From Paenibacillus periandrae (lineage in GTDB: Bacteria; Bacillota; Bacilli; Paenibacillales; NBRC-103111): a stretch of DNA of 64,000 bases. Below are positions 44,622 through 53,764 of the stretch, piece by piece. The translations under genes and the position numbers were made by a program. The notes beneath the pieces were generated by a model. The model saw only the letters and a program-made list of their open reading frames with translations. It had not been told where the DNA came from and searched no databases. Each line of letters starts with the position of its first letter. The first letter of the stretch is position 1. The DNA lies in the NCBI RefSeq assembly GCF_022458865.1, contig NZ_JAJNMU010000034.1, positions 1 through 64,000 on the forward strand. Reading direction: 5' to 3'.

Positions 44622-45462
44622 AACCTATAAAACTCCACTTTTTTCGTTAGCTTATCGAATGTTGGGAAGTGTCATGGATGCGGAGGACATTGTACAAGAA
44701 GCCTTTCTGAGCTATGATCAATTGCCCAATGCTAATGCGATTCAAAATGAAAGAGCGTATCTATACAAAATCGTAACGAATCGGTGTCTTGACCTTTTAC
44801 GTTCATCAGCCAAAAAACGGGAAATGTACGTTGGACCCTGGTTACCGGAGCCCCTGATTGAACAAGGGGCCCTAGAAGCCGACCCATCCGATGCTTATTT
44901 GCAACGAGAATCTATTTCCACGGCTTATCTTTTGCTCCTTCAACAGCTTAACGCGGTGGAAAGAGCCGTATTTCTTCTCCGCGAGATTTTTCACTATTCA
45001 TATGACGAAATTGCCGAAATGATCGGAAAAAACAGTGTGAATTGCCGTCAAATTTTCCATCGCGCCCAGAATAGCATCCACTTCGAACCGGATCCGACCC
45101 CGTCGATCTCGGTTGCGGAGGAGAAAGTCAAGGATTTCGTGAACTCACTTATGCAAGGAAATACAAATAAGCTGCTTGAACTGATAAGTGAAAACGTAGT
45201 GCTCTATTCGGATGGCGGAGGCAAAGTCAGAGCGGCGCAGATTCCTATTATCGGCATCGATCAAGTCATAAAATTACATCAGAACCTGCTGAAAATGTAC
45301 GAGGGAAAATTCAGTTACACTTTCCTATCCGTGAATGGGCAGCCGGGGATTCGCATTAACTTTAGTGAAGGTATTCAATATGTATATTCATTTGCTTTTA
45401 AAAATAATCAGATCCAGACGATTTATTCCGTAGCAAATCCAGATAAACTAAGACATCTATAG
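44599..45462 (+). CDS. ECF41-type sigma factor 1 with SnoaL-like C-terminal domain
   Basis: 287 residues from GTG 44599 (MSLETLYKTYKTPLFSL), with AAGGAGAGAGG upstream and inside the previous gene. Sigma2 at about 5-70 (YRMLGSVMDAEDIVQEAFL), linker with the ECF41 signature WLPEP (about 82), sigma4 at about 105-160 (LNAVERAVFLLREIFHYSYDEIAEMIGKNSVNCRQIFHRA). The C-terminal SnoaL/NTF2-like domain carries DGGGKVRAA (about 203) and ends VANPDKLRHL, both ECF41 hallmarks that tune activity in place of an anti-sigma factor. No anti-sigma gene is present. Confidence 0.9.
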   Translation: MSLETLYKTYKTPLFSLAYRMLGSVMDAEDIVQEAFLSYDQLPNANAIQNERAYLYKIVTNRCLDLLRSSAKKREMYVGPWLPEPLIEQGALEADPSDAYLQRESISTAYLLLLQQLNAVERAVFLLREIFHYSYDEIAEMIGKNSVNCRQIFHRAQNSIHFEPDPTPSISVAEEKVKDFVNSLMQGNTNKLLELISENVVLYSDGGGKVRAAQIPIIGIDQVIKLHQNLLKMYEGKFSYTFLSVNGQPGIRINFSEGIQYVYSFAFKNNQIQTIYSVANPDKLRHL

Positions 45463-45813
45463 AATGGGGCAATTATACTAAACTATGGAGGTTACAAGTT
45501 CCGAATGGTGAAGGCATTAGTAGCCATTCGCTTATGACAAGGGTGTCGCCCCCGAGGTCGAATCTGAAGAAAGTCGGCGGCAAATCTCGGGTCTGAGGAA
45601 CATGAATTTCTTATAAGGCTAAATTACGTTGGATGAGACTGCCTAACAAGTCGCGATTAAAATAGATTGAACCTTTAAGCACCAATAATATAGTGATCGT
45701 CGAACACAAGGAGTACGTCGAAATGGTCAAGTCGCTGACGAATTACGACTTTGAGAAGCTTGCAATTCCGTATTAGAAGAACATGTACACACCAGTCGAG
45801 TGTATCGATGGGG
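45463..45813. other. Debris after the sigma factor operon
   Basis: One short frame at about 45681-45776 reads NNIVIVEHKEYVEMVKSLTN, protein-like but unassigned and lacking a start. Nothing else seen. Confidence 0.35.
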
Positions 45814-45966
45814 ATGGGCATGGATAATGGTAAAAGACCAAAGAAAGCATTGGGAAGTGGAATTGCTTTAGGACTTACAATGGGAGTAGCTTTCGGTCTG
45901 TTGTTTGATAACCTGAGTTTAGGAATTGGGGTCGGTATTGCGATAGGAGGATCGTGGGCATCCTGA
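45814..45966 (+). pseudogene. Glycine-zipper membrane protein fragment
   Basis: MGMDNGKRPKKALGSGIALGLTMGVAFGLLFDNLSLGIGVGIAIG matches small two-helix glycine-zipper proteins common in Bacillales. The last residues run into the thioredoxin fragment, so the 3' end is lost. Confidence 0.5.
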
Positions 45967-46129
45967 CGGTGGACTGCGACAAATCTCCGGACATCGCAGC
46001 CCAATATGGGATCATGTCCTTGCCCACCGTTATTTTATTTCAAAACGGGGAACCGGTAGAAAAGCTCATCGGCCTTCGCTCCAAACGGTGTATGAAGCCA
46101 TAATTGCCAAACACATCGTTAAATTTTGA
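45950..46129 (+). pseudogene. trxA: Thioredoxin, C-terminal fragment
   Basis: VGILTVDCDKSPDIAAQYGIMSLPTVILFQNGEPVEKLIGLRSK contains the cis-Pro IMSLPT segment. A one-base deletion near 46084 shifts the end, which otherwise reads VYEAIIAKHIVKF to TGA at 46127-46129. The CGPC active site is missing. Confidence 0.7.
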
Positions 46130-46640
46130 CCGCTGCACGCAGCATTGCTGCTTCTTGTCGACCGATTTTCAAATACACCCAGCCGATATTCAGTACAGCA
46201 AGCACTGCGAGCGAAAAATAGACCGTTCCGAAGGTCGTAGGAACACCAACGGTGGTGAAATTAACGGAGCCCCAGTTGAACTCGACCACCTTGCTCATCA
46301 CCGCGCCGCTGATTGCTCCAGCCATAAAGATAATGAGATTATAAATGCCCATTCCGATACCCGTCTGCTCCTTGGGCAATGCCGAGGAAACCTCTTTCGC
46401 CAGGGACGATTGCATGAAGGTGAGCGCACTGTTCAGAAAAATAAGCGATAAGCCGATGACCCAGGGCAGTAGCCCTGACACGGCTGACAAACATAACAAA
46501 CCGATAGTAAGCATCGAAAATGCCACATACAAGGTATAACGGGTGCCGCGGCGATCTACCAGCTTACCGCCCAGCCGTCCCATAAACACAGCTATGATCG
46601 CTGCATGGAACATGACAAAGCCAATCGATTGTGCATAAAG
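46119..46640 (-). pseudogene. MFS transporter, C-terminal half
   Basis: IGFVMFHAAIIAVFMGRLGGKLVDRRGTRY (the motif-A-like loop of the second half), then LLPWVIGLSLIFLNSALTFMQSSLAKEVSSALPKEQTGIGMGIYNLIIFMAGAISGAV and a final helix. TetL/DHA2-like. Residues upstream of 46640 are unrelated, so the first 6-8 helices are gone. Confidence 0.7.
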
Positions 46641-46930
46641 ATAATAAAGTCTACATGTATTTATTGAATCCTGATGGTTCAACTTCAGATAGCCCAATTA
46701 CTTAAACTTCAAAGGGCTCAACTGCTTTTAGTTGTGTCAGAAGTACTTCATAACTTAATTGTATTTAGGCTTTTTTGAACACCTTAACCACTTCAAAACT
46801 ATATTTTTATTTTTATTTTTATAAATAAAGTTTCGAAATAGAGGTTTAGCTGGTGATAGTTGTTTAAGGGAAAGATATTATTAAAACATTAGAGCAAGCG
46901 ATACTCTTCGAAAGTAGTATCGAGTACACC

Positions 46931-46966
46931 AAGGCCCCGACCAACAATTTGGTCGGGGCTTTTGTT
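46931..46966 (+). terminator. Rho-independent terminator
   Basis: AAGGCCCCGACC (46931-46942) pairs with GGTCGGGGCTTTTG, then TTTTTA. Confidence 0.7.
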
Positions 46967-47124
46967 TTTATCCTTGGGAGGAGAGTGTAAAGATGACCAG
47001 AGCTAACTTAGTAAGAAAATATCAAGAAAAGTAAGCGTCAAATGCTCCCCACATTTAATATCTCAATAGTCCATGAGTCGGCTAGGATCACAGATTTTAA
47101 ATTCAGCGGACTGACCTTGTCCGC

Positions 47125-47446
47125 TTGGTGCCAGACACATGGCCTACCATTCACAAATTAAAATACTTGCTCCGGAAATTGAATGAGCCTTCTTCCTCTA
47201 CTTCTTCATCTTCTCTCACAGTCCGTGTTGGACTCGTCGGAATTGAAATTCATACAGGTTTTAATCCCGAATTGCTTCGTAAAATCGTTCGGGCACTAGA
47301 TTTGTCATGTTGACGCTGGCTAACATCGATATCGCGTGTATTTGGCCTGCGGCAGCACTGATCTTCGAAAATCTATCGACAGCTTAGCTGCGCTTATGCA
47401 AGCTGAATTCGAGCAACTGTTTCAGTTTGGCGGTTCTTTTTCATAG
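47125..47446 (+). pseudogene. IS66-family accessory genes, remnants (tnpA/tnpB)
   Basis: SSSLTVRVGLVGIEIHTGFNPELLRKIVRALDLSC is the end of the first IS66 accessory protein. It overlaps the start of the second, MLTLANIDIACIWP, which after a shift reads VYLACGSTDLRKSIDSLAALMQAEFEQ, the TnpB signature CGxTDLRKSIDGLA. Both are truncated and no tnpC is present. Confidence 0.75.
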
Positions 47447-47454
47447 AGGTTCCA

Positions 47455-47595
47455 CCTGTCCAAGCGTATCAAAATGTTTACGGAATCTTATTCTTGGTAA
47501 TTATGTGTTCTTTAGGTGAGTTGTTGTGGTATTATGTATCCTCCTACAAACAAAAAAATGATACAGAAGGAATAGAAACTGTAATGCAGAACTAG
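47455..47595 (+). pseudogene. C-terminal fragment of a membrane protein
   Basis: PVQAYQNVYGILFLVIMCSL, GELLWYYVSSYKQKNDTEG: one hydrophobic helix and a charged tail to TAG at 47593-47595. Probably the end of a transporter; the family cannot be fixed. A hairpin GGATGTCTC...GGGACATCC (about 47620-47660) follows. Confidence 0.4.
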
Positions 47596-47937
47596 CTGCG
47601 GCTATTTATCTAAACAAAAGGATGTCTCACTTAGCCAAGAGAGGCTATGGGACATCCATTAAATTGTATCCTAATAATCTAAAGCGAATAGACCATGAAT
47701 GTGGGAAAGATAGCGAACGTTGCTGGCTTCTTTCATAAGCTTAACCGGTTAGCCTTTCAGCTTCGTGTCATTTCCGCCAATCGTGCCGATGCCGTCTTTA
47801 CGGCCTAGGCTGCCCAGCGTTCCGGGATGATGAAGATCATTTTGCTTTCTAAATGATTGTGAAATTCTTTACATATGAAAAAACATACCGATTGAACTAT
47901 CATTCTCAAATAGCCATAAAATAAAAACTTGTATTTA
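47596..47937. other. Gene-free stretch before the azoreductase promoter
   Basis: A terminator hairpin at about 47620-47660 and otherwise unrecognised sequence. Confidence 0.4.
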
Positions 47938-47964
47938 TGTCACACATTGAAGTCGCCAATTGTC
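47938..47964 (+). promoter_or_regulatory. ECF41-type promoter 2 (TGTCACA-N16-TGTC)
   Basis: TGTCACA 47938-47944, TGTC 47961-47964. The spacer CATTGAAGTCGCCAAT is identical to that of promoter 5, and TTATTAATGTCCAAAA follows. It lies 43 bases before the azoreductase start. Confidence 0.75.
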
Positions 47965-48007
47965 TTATTAATGTCCAAAACAAGAAAAATAAAGGAGACT
48001 AACAAAA

Positions 48008-48649
48008 ATGGCAACAGTATTGTATATTACAGCTCATCCGCTTGATCACCAGAACTCTTATAGTTTAAGTGTTGGAAAAGAATTTATTAATGAATATCGA
48101 GAAGCTAATCCTAACGATGAAGTATTGCATCTTGATCTTTATCAAGTAAATATCCCGCAAATTGATGCAGATGTATTTAGCGGATGGGGAAAATTAAGTT
48201 CTGGCACTGATTTTACTCAATTGAGCACAGAAGAAAAAGCGAAAGTAAGTCGTCTAGGTGAACTGGTAGACCAATTTGTTGCTGCAGATAAATATGTATT
48301 TGTTAATCCAATGTGGAATTTTTCTTTTCCACCAGTTATGAAAGCATACATTGATTCTATATGCGTTTCGGGGAAAACCTTCAAATACGTTCAGGATGTA
48401 GGTCCAGTTGGGCTACTTGGTGATAAAAAGGCTGTGCATATTCAAGCAGCTGGTAACTTCTATTCGCAAGGGGGACCATTTGCAGACTTTGAAATAGGTC
48501 ATCGTCACTTAACTATGATTATGAAGTTTTTCGGTGTTCCTTCATTCGAAGGGATCTTTATAGAAGGTGTCGCTGCAACACCCGATCAAGCACCGGCAAT
48601 TAAAGAGAAATCAATTCAACAAGCTCGTGAATTAGCTCGAAAGTTTTAA
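48008..48649 (+). CDS. azoR: FMN-dependent NADH:azoreductase
   Basis: 213 residues with AAAGGAGACTAACAAAA upstream. Flavodoxin-like fold: [20 protein letters not shown] (FMN phosphate loop), [30 protein letters not shown] (the PMWNF motif of AzoR family, about 100), [12 protein letters not shown]. AzoR enzymes reduce quinones and azo compounds with two electrons and help against thiol-reactive stress. It sits behind ECF41-type promoter 2 and is followed by a 4Fe-4S mono-cluster protein and a GNAT remnant. Confidence 0.9.
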   Translation: MATVLYITAHPLDHQNSYSLSVGKEFINEYREANPNDEVLHLDLYQVNIPQIDADVFSGWGKLSSGTDFTQLSTEEKAKVSRLGELVDQFVAADKYVFVNPMWNFSFPPVMKAYIDSICVSGKTFKYVQDVGPVGLLGDKKAVHIQAAGNFYSQGGPFADFEIGHRHLTMIMKFFGVPSFEGIFIEGVAATPDQAPAIKEKSIQQARELARKF

Positions 48650-48764
48650 ACAACTTATCTAATAATATAGTATTATTAATTTAATTGGGATTATCTCTCT
48701 TTTTACGATGATCCTAGATACGAACCGAGATGAAAAATGAACGTTAAAAGGAGTGCGATAAGAA

Positions 48765-48998
48765 GTGCCGGATCAATTCAAGCGATATGTTGGGAAAGAT
48801 ATCGAAGTTATATACTACCCGGAAAAATGCACTCATTCTGGAAATTGTATAAGCGGGTTACCTGGAGTATTCGATGTTAATAAGAGACCTTGGGTTCATG
48901 CTGATGGAGATACGGCTGATAATATTGCATCTCAAATCCATAAATGTCCAAGCGGCGCGTTGGAATATTTAAGGAAAGATATACCTAAAAACGGGTGA
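48765..48998 (+). CDS. YjdI-type (4Fe-4S) mono-cluster protein
   Basis: 77 residues from GTG 48765 with TTAAAAGGAGTGCG upstream. VIYYPEKCTHSGNCISGLPGVFD...IHKCPSGALEY has three to four cysteines in the divergent ferredoxin-like arrangement CxxxxxC...CP. YjdI proteins are usually followed by a small GNAT (YjdJ), and here the next reading is a damaged GNAT. Probably an electron carrier in the azoreductase transcript. Confidence 0.8.
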   Translation: MPDQFKRYVGKDIEVIYYPEKCTHSGNCISGLPGVFDVNKRPWVHADGDTADNIASQIHKCPSGALEYLRKDIPKNG

Positions 48999-49002
48999 CT
49001 AC

Positions 49003-49343
49003 GATGCTCGAAATAAAAGAGATGCCAATGGTTTTTATGTGGGAGAACAGGAAAAATCTATTATGTTCACAGTGGAAATGACATCATTGTAGTAGACCAT
49101 ACTATTGTTTCCGATAGTCTGCGCGGTCAAGGCGTAGGGCAGGCGTTAGTGAAGCGAGTAGTCGAATTTGCTCGGACCAAAGAGATTAATATCACGCCAT
49201 TTTGTCCTTTCGCCAGATGTCAATTCGAGCGCTATGAAGATTACGCTGATGTATTGTTGAAAAAAATCGGGTTCACTGTTTTGTATGAAGCTATGAATAA
49301 AAAGCCGCGCGGCAAATTTGCCGATCGCGGCTTTTTTAACTGA
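49003..49343 (+). pseudogene. YjdJ-like small GNAT acetyltransferase, frameshifted
   Basis: Pieces in three frames: RDANGFYVGEQEKSIMFTVEM, then VVDHTIVSDSLRGQGVGQALVKRVVEFARTKEI (acetyl-CoA loop RGQGVGQALV), NITPFCPFARCQFERYEDYADVL. The end is replaced by sequence that merges into the hairpin AAAAAGCCGCG...CGCGGCTTTTTT (about 49301-49338), which now terminates the operon. Confidence 0.7.
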
Positions 49344-49493
49344 TAATGTGAATCTAAATAAGTTGAACTAAAGATCACCTGAATCCGTGAAAACGAATAT
49401 ATGAAAACAATAGAATATAAGCGTATGGTGGATTAAAATGGAGAATTGAGAGGATTTCTTCGTTTTTCTCCATTTCACCCCGGAGGTGCAATA

Positions 49494-49690
49494 ATGAAAC
49501 CCGTAAGCTTCAACCTAGATCAGTCGATGGAAACGCTGACCGCACATTCTGGTCTAACTCTAATCGGCTTGATTCTTTCACATACACGATTAGCCAAACG
49601 TCTCATTAAAATACAAGTTGCCTAGCGTTCATAATCCAACGGTCACACACCCTGATGTTTTTTCTTTGCCTACCTCGGACAGGAGGGTTA
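49494..49690 (+). pseudogene. IS1380-family transposase, N-terminal fragment
   Basis: CCGGAGGTGCAATA then MKPVSFNLDQSMETLTAHSG, LTLIGLILSHTRLAKRLIKIQVA, the conserved start of Bacillus IS1380 transposases, and, in a shifted frame, VHNPTVTHPDVF. It ends within 200 bases at the junction with an SDR fragment. Confidence 0.7.
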
Positions 49691-49700
49691 CGGTGTCAAT

Positions 49701-49943
49701 GTGAATCTGCGCGAGGGCAGTACTCATGTTCAGAAAGAGGCTCTAGCTTTTCTTCGAGAGCGAATTGGACTTACAGAAGAGCAGAGCGATAAGGTTAAGG
49801 AGCAGGAGCGTCAGATGATCCCACTTGGCCGACGAGGTGAAACAGATGATGTAGCACGATGGATTGTGAATTCGGCTGACTCGGAATCGGGTTGGATCAC
49901 GGGACAAATCATCGGAGTTGACGGCGGATTCGTAATATCTTGA
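49701..49943 (+). pseudogene. SDR-family oxidoreductase, C-terminal fragment
   Basis: QMIPLGRRGETDDVARWIVNSADSESGWITGQIIGVDGGFVIS is the typical SDR ending (GxxxxVDGG). The Rossmann fold and active site are missing. Confidence 0.75.
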
Positions 49944-49994
49944 CTTATAGAATGCGAATATTAAAAAGAAAAAGAGATTAATAATTAGGGGAAA

Positions 49995-50021
49995 GGCAGC
50001 CAATAGTATTGGCTGTCTTTT
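49995..50021 (+). terminator. Terminator hairpin used as group IIC intron target
   Basis: GGCAGCCAAT (49995-50004) pairs with ATTGGCTGTC (50008-50017), followed by TTTT. GTGCGC of the intron starts right after. Confidence 0.7.
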
Positions 50022-50416
50022 GTGCGCTTGGCAGCGCATCGACTAAGGAGTGAAAGTCTCCAGTATACCGCGAGGTGGCGGAAGTACATAGCTGACAGGC
50101 AGTGCGTAATCCGCGAGGATGCGTGCGGAGGGCTTGAAGGCAAATCCCGGAACAGGCGGCTAAACCAAGTTGGCTGGCGAGATCGGAAAACCCTGCAAAA
50201 GAAGGGGACGTCCAATACCCATAGATCTCGTAAGTTAGGAGGACTGGATTCGGGGGAAAGTCGATGACGTGACCCAATTTTTTGGTAACCCGTGTGCAAG
50301 ACCTAAGGCTAAGGCGAGGCTAAGGACGGTGAGCAGTCATACGAAGGGATAGTAGCGAAAAAAGCTTACAGGAAAAGCCGCAATGGTAAGTGAACCAGCA
50401 CGAAGTTGCTGAATAG
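50022..50416 (+). mobile_element. Group II (IIC-like) intron, 5' fragment
   Basis: Starts GTGCGCTTGGCAGCGC directly behind a terminator, then GACTAAGGAGTGAAAGTCTCC, GCTGACAGGC, GGCTAAACCAAG and GAACCCGTGTGCAAGACC-like blocks typical of domain I of bacterial group II introns. No reverse transcriptase or domain V follows; the sequence changes to an ECF promoter region at about 50420. The insertion site (after a stem-loop plus Ts) is characteristic of class C introns. Confidence 0.65.
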
Positions 50417-50457
50417 ATTTTCGTCTCAACTGATGAATTCAGAATTATTGAGATTTA

Positions 50458-50484
50458 TGTCACACATTGACCTCGCCAATTGTC
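50458..50484 (+). promoter_or_regulatory. ECF41-type promoter 3, now isolated by IS630
   Basis: TGTCACA 50458-50464, TGTC 50481-50484, spacer CATTGACCTCGCCAAT. It leads to a 12-codon frame (ATG 50523, GAGGAATCAACG upstream; MMLHNDFQTANP) that stops just before the IS630 end. The next plus-strand gene beyond IS630 is the second sigma factor. Confidence 0.65.
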
Positions 50485-50575
50485 TAATCAGTGATTTAAC
50501 TAAAAAACCAGAGGAATCAACGATGATGTTACATAATGATTTCCAAACTGCTAATCCGTAAATATTTAGTTTACC

Positions 50576-51637
50576 TATATAGATTGAACTAAAGATTTTT
50601 ATACACGAAGAAGAGGTCGGTCGATACATTTCAAGTGGATGTCGATTGATCCGTTTCATGAAAGCAATGACATGAGAGCGAATATAATAAAACTTGCTGA
50701 AAAAGACATTGTTCACGACATCATGCTTTAGCCACTTCCATAAACCTTCCACGGGATTCAGTTCAGGACTGTACTTGGGCAGATAGACAAGCCGTAGTCG
50801 TTTGTGCTCACGAAGAAAAAGTTGGATAGCTTCTGCGTGGTGGATGCGAGCATTGTACAGAACCATAACGAGGTTTCCCTCAGGATAATGAATCAGGACA
50901 TCCATCAAAAAACGCTGAAAGGCTGCAGTTGTATAGTCCTCCTCTTCACGATGAATGACAGTGCCCGTCGCGTAGTCGATAGCAGCAAAGAGTTTGGCTC
51001 CTTTGTGATGTCCGTAAGTTGGGATTTTTCGTTGCTGTCCTTTGGGAAACCAGTTATACTGCAAAGCCAGGTAGGTGAGAATCATGGATTCGTCTTCGAA
51101 GAGCAAGTGATCGATTTCCCCTTGATCCAACTGCTCTTTCAACTCAGGCAGCGTTACTTCGCGGAACAGTTCTTGTTCCTCTGGATTGGCGTTGACCACT
51201 GAGTACGTGGCTTTTGTGTAACTAAAACCCAACCGCGTCAACAGCTTGGAAACTCCCTTTTCTGTAAACCTCTGGTCAAATTCTCGCTGTATCCATTTCC
51301 GGATGATGTTCAGGGTCCAAGTGTGCCGGGCTTTGAATCCAACGTCGACAGGACGCAGAGTCGTGAGGGTAGCCTTCACCTTGTCTTCTTGTTCTTCAGT
51401 GAGTTTCTTTGGACCTCCAGGCGAATGTCCAAGATCGAGACCCGACAACCCTTGGTTACGGTAGGTGTTTCAATACGTGCTGACGGTTTGGTAAGTCCGT
51501 CCTAAGATACCCGCGATTTCCGTTAAGGTTCGTCCTTCCAAGTGAAGACGCACAGCGAGATAGCGTTCATACATCCGAGTGCTATTGGTTTCTTTCATTG
51601 CTGTTACGAGTATCTCTAGTTCGTTTTCTTTTTTCAT
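50576..51637 (-). pseudogene. IS630 transposase with nonsense codon and mutated DDE triad
   Basis: Begins MKKENELEILVTAMKETNSTRMYERYLAVRLHLEGRT (HTH) at 51637, then TYQTVSTY followed by TGA (51470-51472) where the family has tryptophan, then in the same frame NTYRNQGLSGLDLGHSPGGPKK. The catalytic core has LLFEDES (Asp 1), VLYNARIHHAE, where the usual second Asp (VLDNARIH) is Tyr, and SPELNPVEGLWKWLK (Glu). Two independent inactivating changes. Confidence 0.8.
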
Positions 51638-51718
51638 CTCTGATCCCTTCCTTTTCGGTCTTTTCTACATCATTACCCGAATTGGTCGGTTGTTTAAAAC
51701 ACGAGTTCATTCTATATA
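50576..51718 (-). mobile_element. IS630-family insertion sequence
   Basis: Inverted ends TATATAGATTGAACT (50576-50590) and AGTTCATTCTATATA (51704-51718), 14 of 15 matching, bordered by TA as expected of IS630/Tc1-like insertion. About 1.14 kb with one transposase gene on the minus strand. Confidence 0.7.
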
Positions 51719-51809
51719 GATTATTTATTTCAAAGAATGGACCATTTCGATTTGCTCTATAATAAGTAGATATGGGTGAGACTAAACGAATTAATGAAAG
51801 GCGGATATT

Positions 51810-52715
51810 ATGCAAAGTTATACAATTGATCCATCAACTAAAAACATTGAAGATTTGTATAAAACCTACAAACCTCATTTATTTTCAATTGCTTACCGTA
51901 TGCTTGGCTCTAGATCAGATGCTGAGGATATGGTTCAAGATTTGTTTATAAGCATACATGGATATCTAAATGATAATATTAATAATATCAAATCGTACTT
52001 GAGCAAAATGATGGTCAATCGATGTTTGAACGAATTAAAATCTGTACGAAAAAAAAGAATAAGCTACGTTGGTAATTGGCTTCCAGAACCTACAGTGCAA
52101 TTAAACGATCATAGTCCGTTAGATAGCGTTGAGCGTCATGATACGATTTCTTATGCCTTTCTTATACTTATGGATAAACTTACGCCATTGGAACGAGCTG
52201 TCTTTATCTTAAGAGAAGTCTTTGCATATGAACATAGTGAAATTGGCGAAATGTTCAATAAATCAGAAGTCAATTGCCGTAAGATTTTCAGTCGTGTCAA
52301 GAAAAAAGTAGATTTATCCTCCGAAAAAGATGAAATGCTATCATCGCATCTTATAGAAGAAAAGGAATTGGTGACTCGCTTCATTTCTGCCCTTTCGAAT
52401 GGTAACATTCAATCACTGGTGGACATGTTAACAGAGGATGTAATATTTATTGCTGATGGTGGAGGGAAAGTGTCCGCCGCAATCAATCCTATATATAGTA
52501 GAAAACGCGTGCTCGCCTTATTGAACGCCCTTTCATCTAAACGATTTCCCGAAACAAAAGCACAACTGGTCAAGGTCAATGATCAACCAGGAATTTTGTT
52601 AACAAAAGAAGGCATTCCAACCGGGGTCATTTGTTTTGAATGGGATGCCCAAACGATGACTATTCAACGAATTTACTTCATAGCGAATCCAGATAAATTA
52701 CAGCACTTAAATTGA
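51810..52715 (+). CDS. ECF41-type sigma factor 2 with SnoaL-like C-terminal domain
   Basis: 301 residues with GAAAGGCGGATATT upstream. Sigma2 (FSIAYRMLGSRSDAEDMVQDLFI), WLPEP linker (about 91), sigma4 (LTPLERAVFILREVFAYEHSEIGEMFNKSEVNCRKIFSRV), then the SnoaL-like domain with DGGGKVSAA (about 217) and end IANPDKLQHL. Same architecture as sigma factor 1 but clearly diverged and more AT-rich. Four TGTC-type promoters flank it within 6 kb. A TATAAT at about 51761 suggests a housekeeping promoter after the IS630 insertion. Confidence 0.9.
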   Translation: MQSYTIDPSTKNIEDLYKTYKPHLFSIAYRMLGSRSDAEDMVQDLFISIHGYLNDNINNIKSYLSKMMVNRCLNELKSVRKKRISYVGNWLPEPTVQLNDHSPLDSVERHDTISYAFLILMDKLTPLERAVFILREVFAYEHSEIGEMFNKSEVNCRKIFSRVKKKVDLSSEKDEMLSSHLIEEKELVTRFISALSNGNIQSLVDMLTEDVIFIADGGGKVSAAINPIYSRKRVLALLNALSSKRFPETKAQLVKVNDQPGILLTKEGIPTGVICFEWDAQTMTIQRIYFIANPDKLQHLN

Positions 52716-52816
52716 AGGTTAATTGAGATTCGACGTTTTACCGTGTTGCCGTATACTGCCTATCATCCTACCCTCAGAATGTGAATCAAGCCCGAGTCCG
52801 CATAGATGATCATATT

Positions 52817-53032
52817 CTATTCAAATCCATGTCCTGAGGATTCAGGAATAGCTGCGCATATAATTAGGAAGACGAAAAAGGGACCAATGACCTCCGAGCA
52901 GCGGCTAATAGACGTTATCCCCCCTCTATAAACCACATAAAAAATAAGAAACAACAAACATAACAAGATGACGATCATTGGCGTGTTATGATGCATGACT
53001 AAATTTTGTAATTCTGCCGTTCCTCTAACTGG
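52817..53032 (-). pseudogene. gerB: GerB-family spore germination permease, fragment
   Basis: Minus strand reads RGTAELQNLVMHHNTPMIVILLCLLFLIFYVVYRGG then ITSISRCSEVIGPFFVFLIICAAIP to TAG at 52817-52819. The pattern of a membrane helix followed by YxxRxGxxxxSRxxEVxxP is that of GerAB/GerKB permeases around helices 4-5. Stops and frame loss close both ends. Confidence 0.55.
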
Positions 53033-53255
53033 TTAGGAAGGTAAGAAAGCACGATGATGGAAGAGATACTAACCAGCCAAACATTTGATAACCACTAACT
53101 TTCATACTTCGTTGCTACTCCTATACCTTCGTCATTTTAATTGCCTACCAACCGCTCCGATTGATCTTAGTTGATTATTGGCTTGGACTATGACGTCGAT
53201 TTTCTTGAAGTTCCATCAACTTATTATCGTTGCTTTCAGAAAGGATGAAAAAACC

Positions 53256-53513
53256 TTGAACTTAAGCAATTGTCCGGTTTGCCTAGTAGGTGTTGTTGAG
53301 CCTTTTGGTTATATCGAATTAAAGGAAGGACCGCTGGAATTCAAACTTGGTCGATTTCAACTAGCAAAAAAGATGGCTATCACCATCTGGATGTGTAATC
53401 GGGAACAATGTCAGCATGTAGGAACGGGGGCAACTCGGGAATACCCTACTCTGGCCAAAAGCTTATTGAGGGAACTGATTCTATCCCTGGAAAAAAGAAC
53501 AAATAAAAGCTAA
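53256..53513 (+). CDS. Small zinc-ribbon-like protein, paralogue A
   Basis: About 85 residues from TTG 53256 (AAAGGATG upstream). SNCPVCLVGVVEPFGYIELKEGPLEFKLGRF, then WMCNREQCQHVGTG: a CPxC pair and a CxxxxC pair that probably bind one zinc. The C-terminus is basic. About 60% identical to the protein at 58545 by eye. The ECF41-type promoter 4 follows rather than precedes it. Function unknown. Confidence 0.6.
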   Translation: MNLSNCPVCLVGVVEPFGYIELKEGPLEFKLGRFQLAKKMAITIWMCNREQCQHVGTGATREYPTLAKSLLRELILSLEKRTNKS

Positions 53514-53702
53514 CACGATAAGTGCTCACAAGTCGGTTAATAACGACTGACTAATAACTTAATAGTGCGCATTACATTTAAATAGTGTAACAGAGAGAGT
53601 GCCGCGTGTTTACGGCTTTTTTTTGTTTTTTAGGTACTTTTACTTGTTTTATTTCAGGACAAGTATGGTTCTCCAATATCCAAAAAGTAGATGCTTGGTA
53701 GA

Positions 53703-53729
53703 TGTCACACAGTTATATCACCAATTGTC
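53703..53729 (+). promoter_or_regulatory. ECF41-type promoter 4 (TGTCACA-N16-TGTC)
   Basis: TGTCACA 53703-53709, TGTC 53726-53729, then TTATTAGTATCCAAAA as in promoter 2. It precedes a truncated FAD oxidoreductase. Confidence 0.75.
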
Positions 53730-53764
53730 TTATTAGTATCCAAAAGAGAAACATCTTGAGGAAG

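Noticed and set aside
53178-53255. Longer N-terminus for the zinc-ribbon protein
   Set aside because: No ribosome binding site and no similarity to the paralogue, which starts at the equivalent of TTG 53256.
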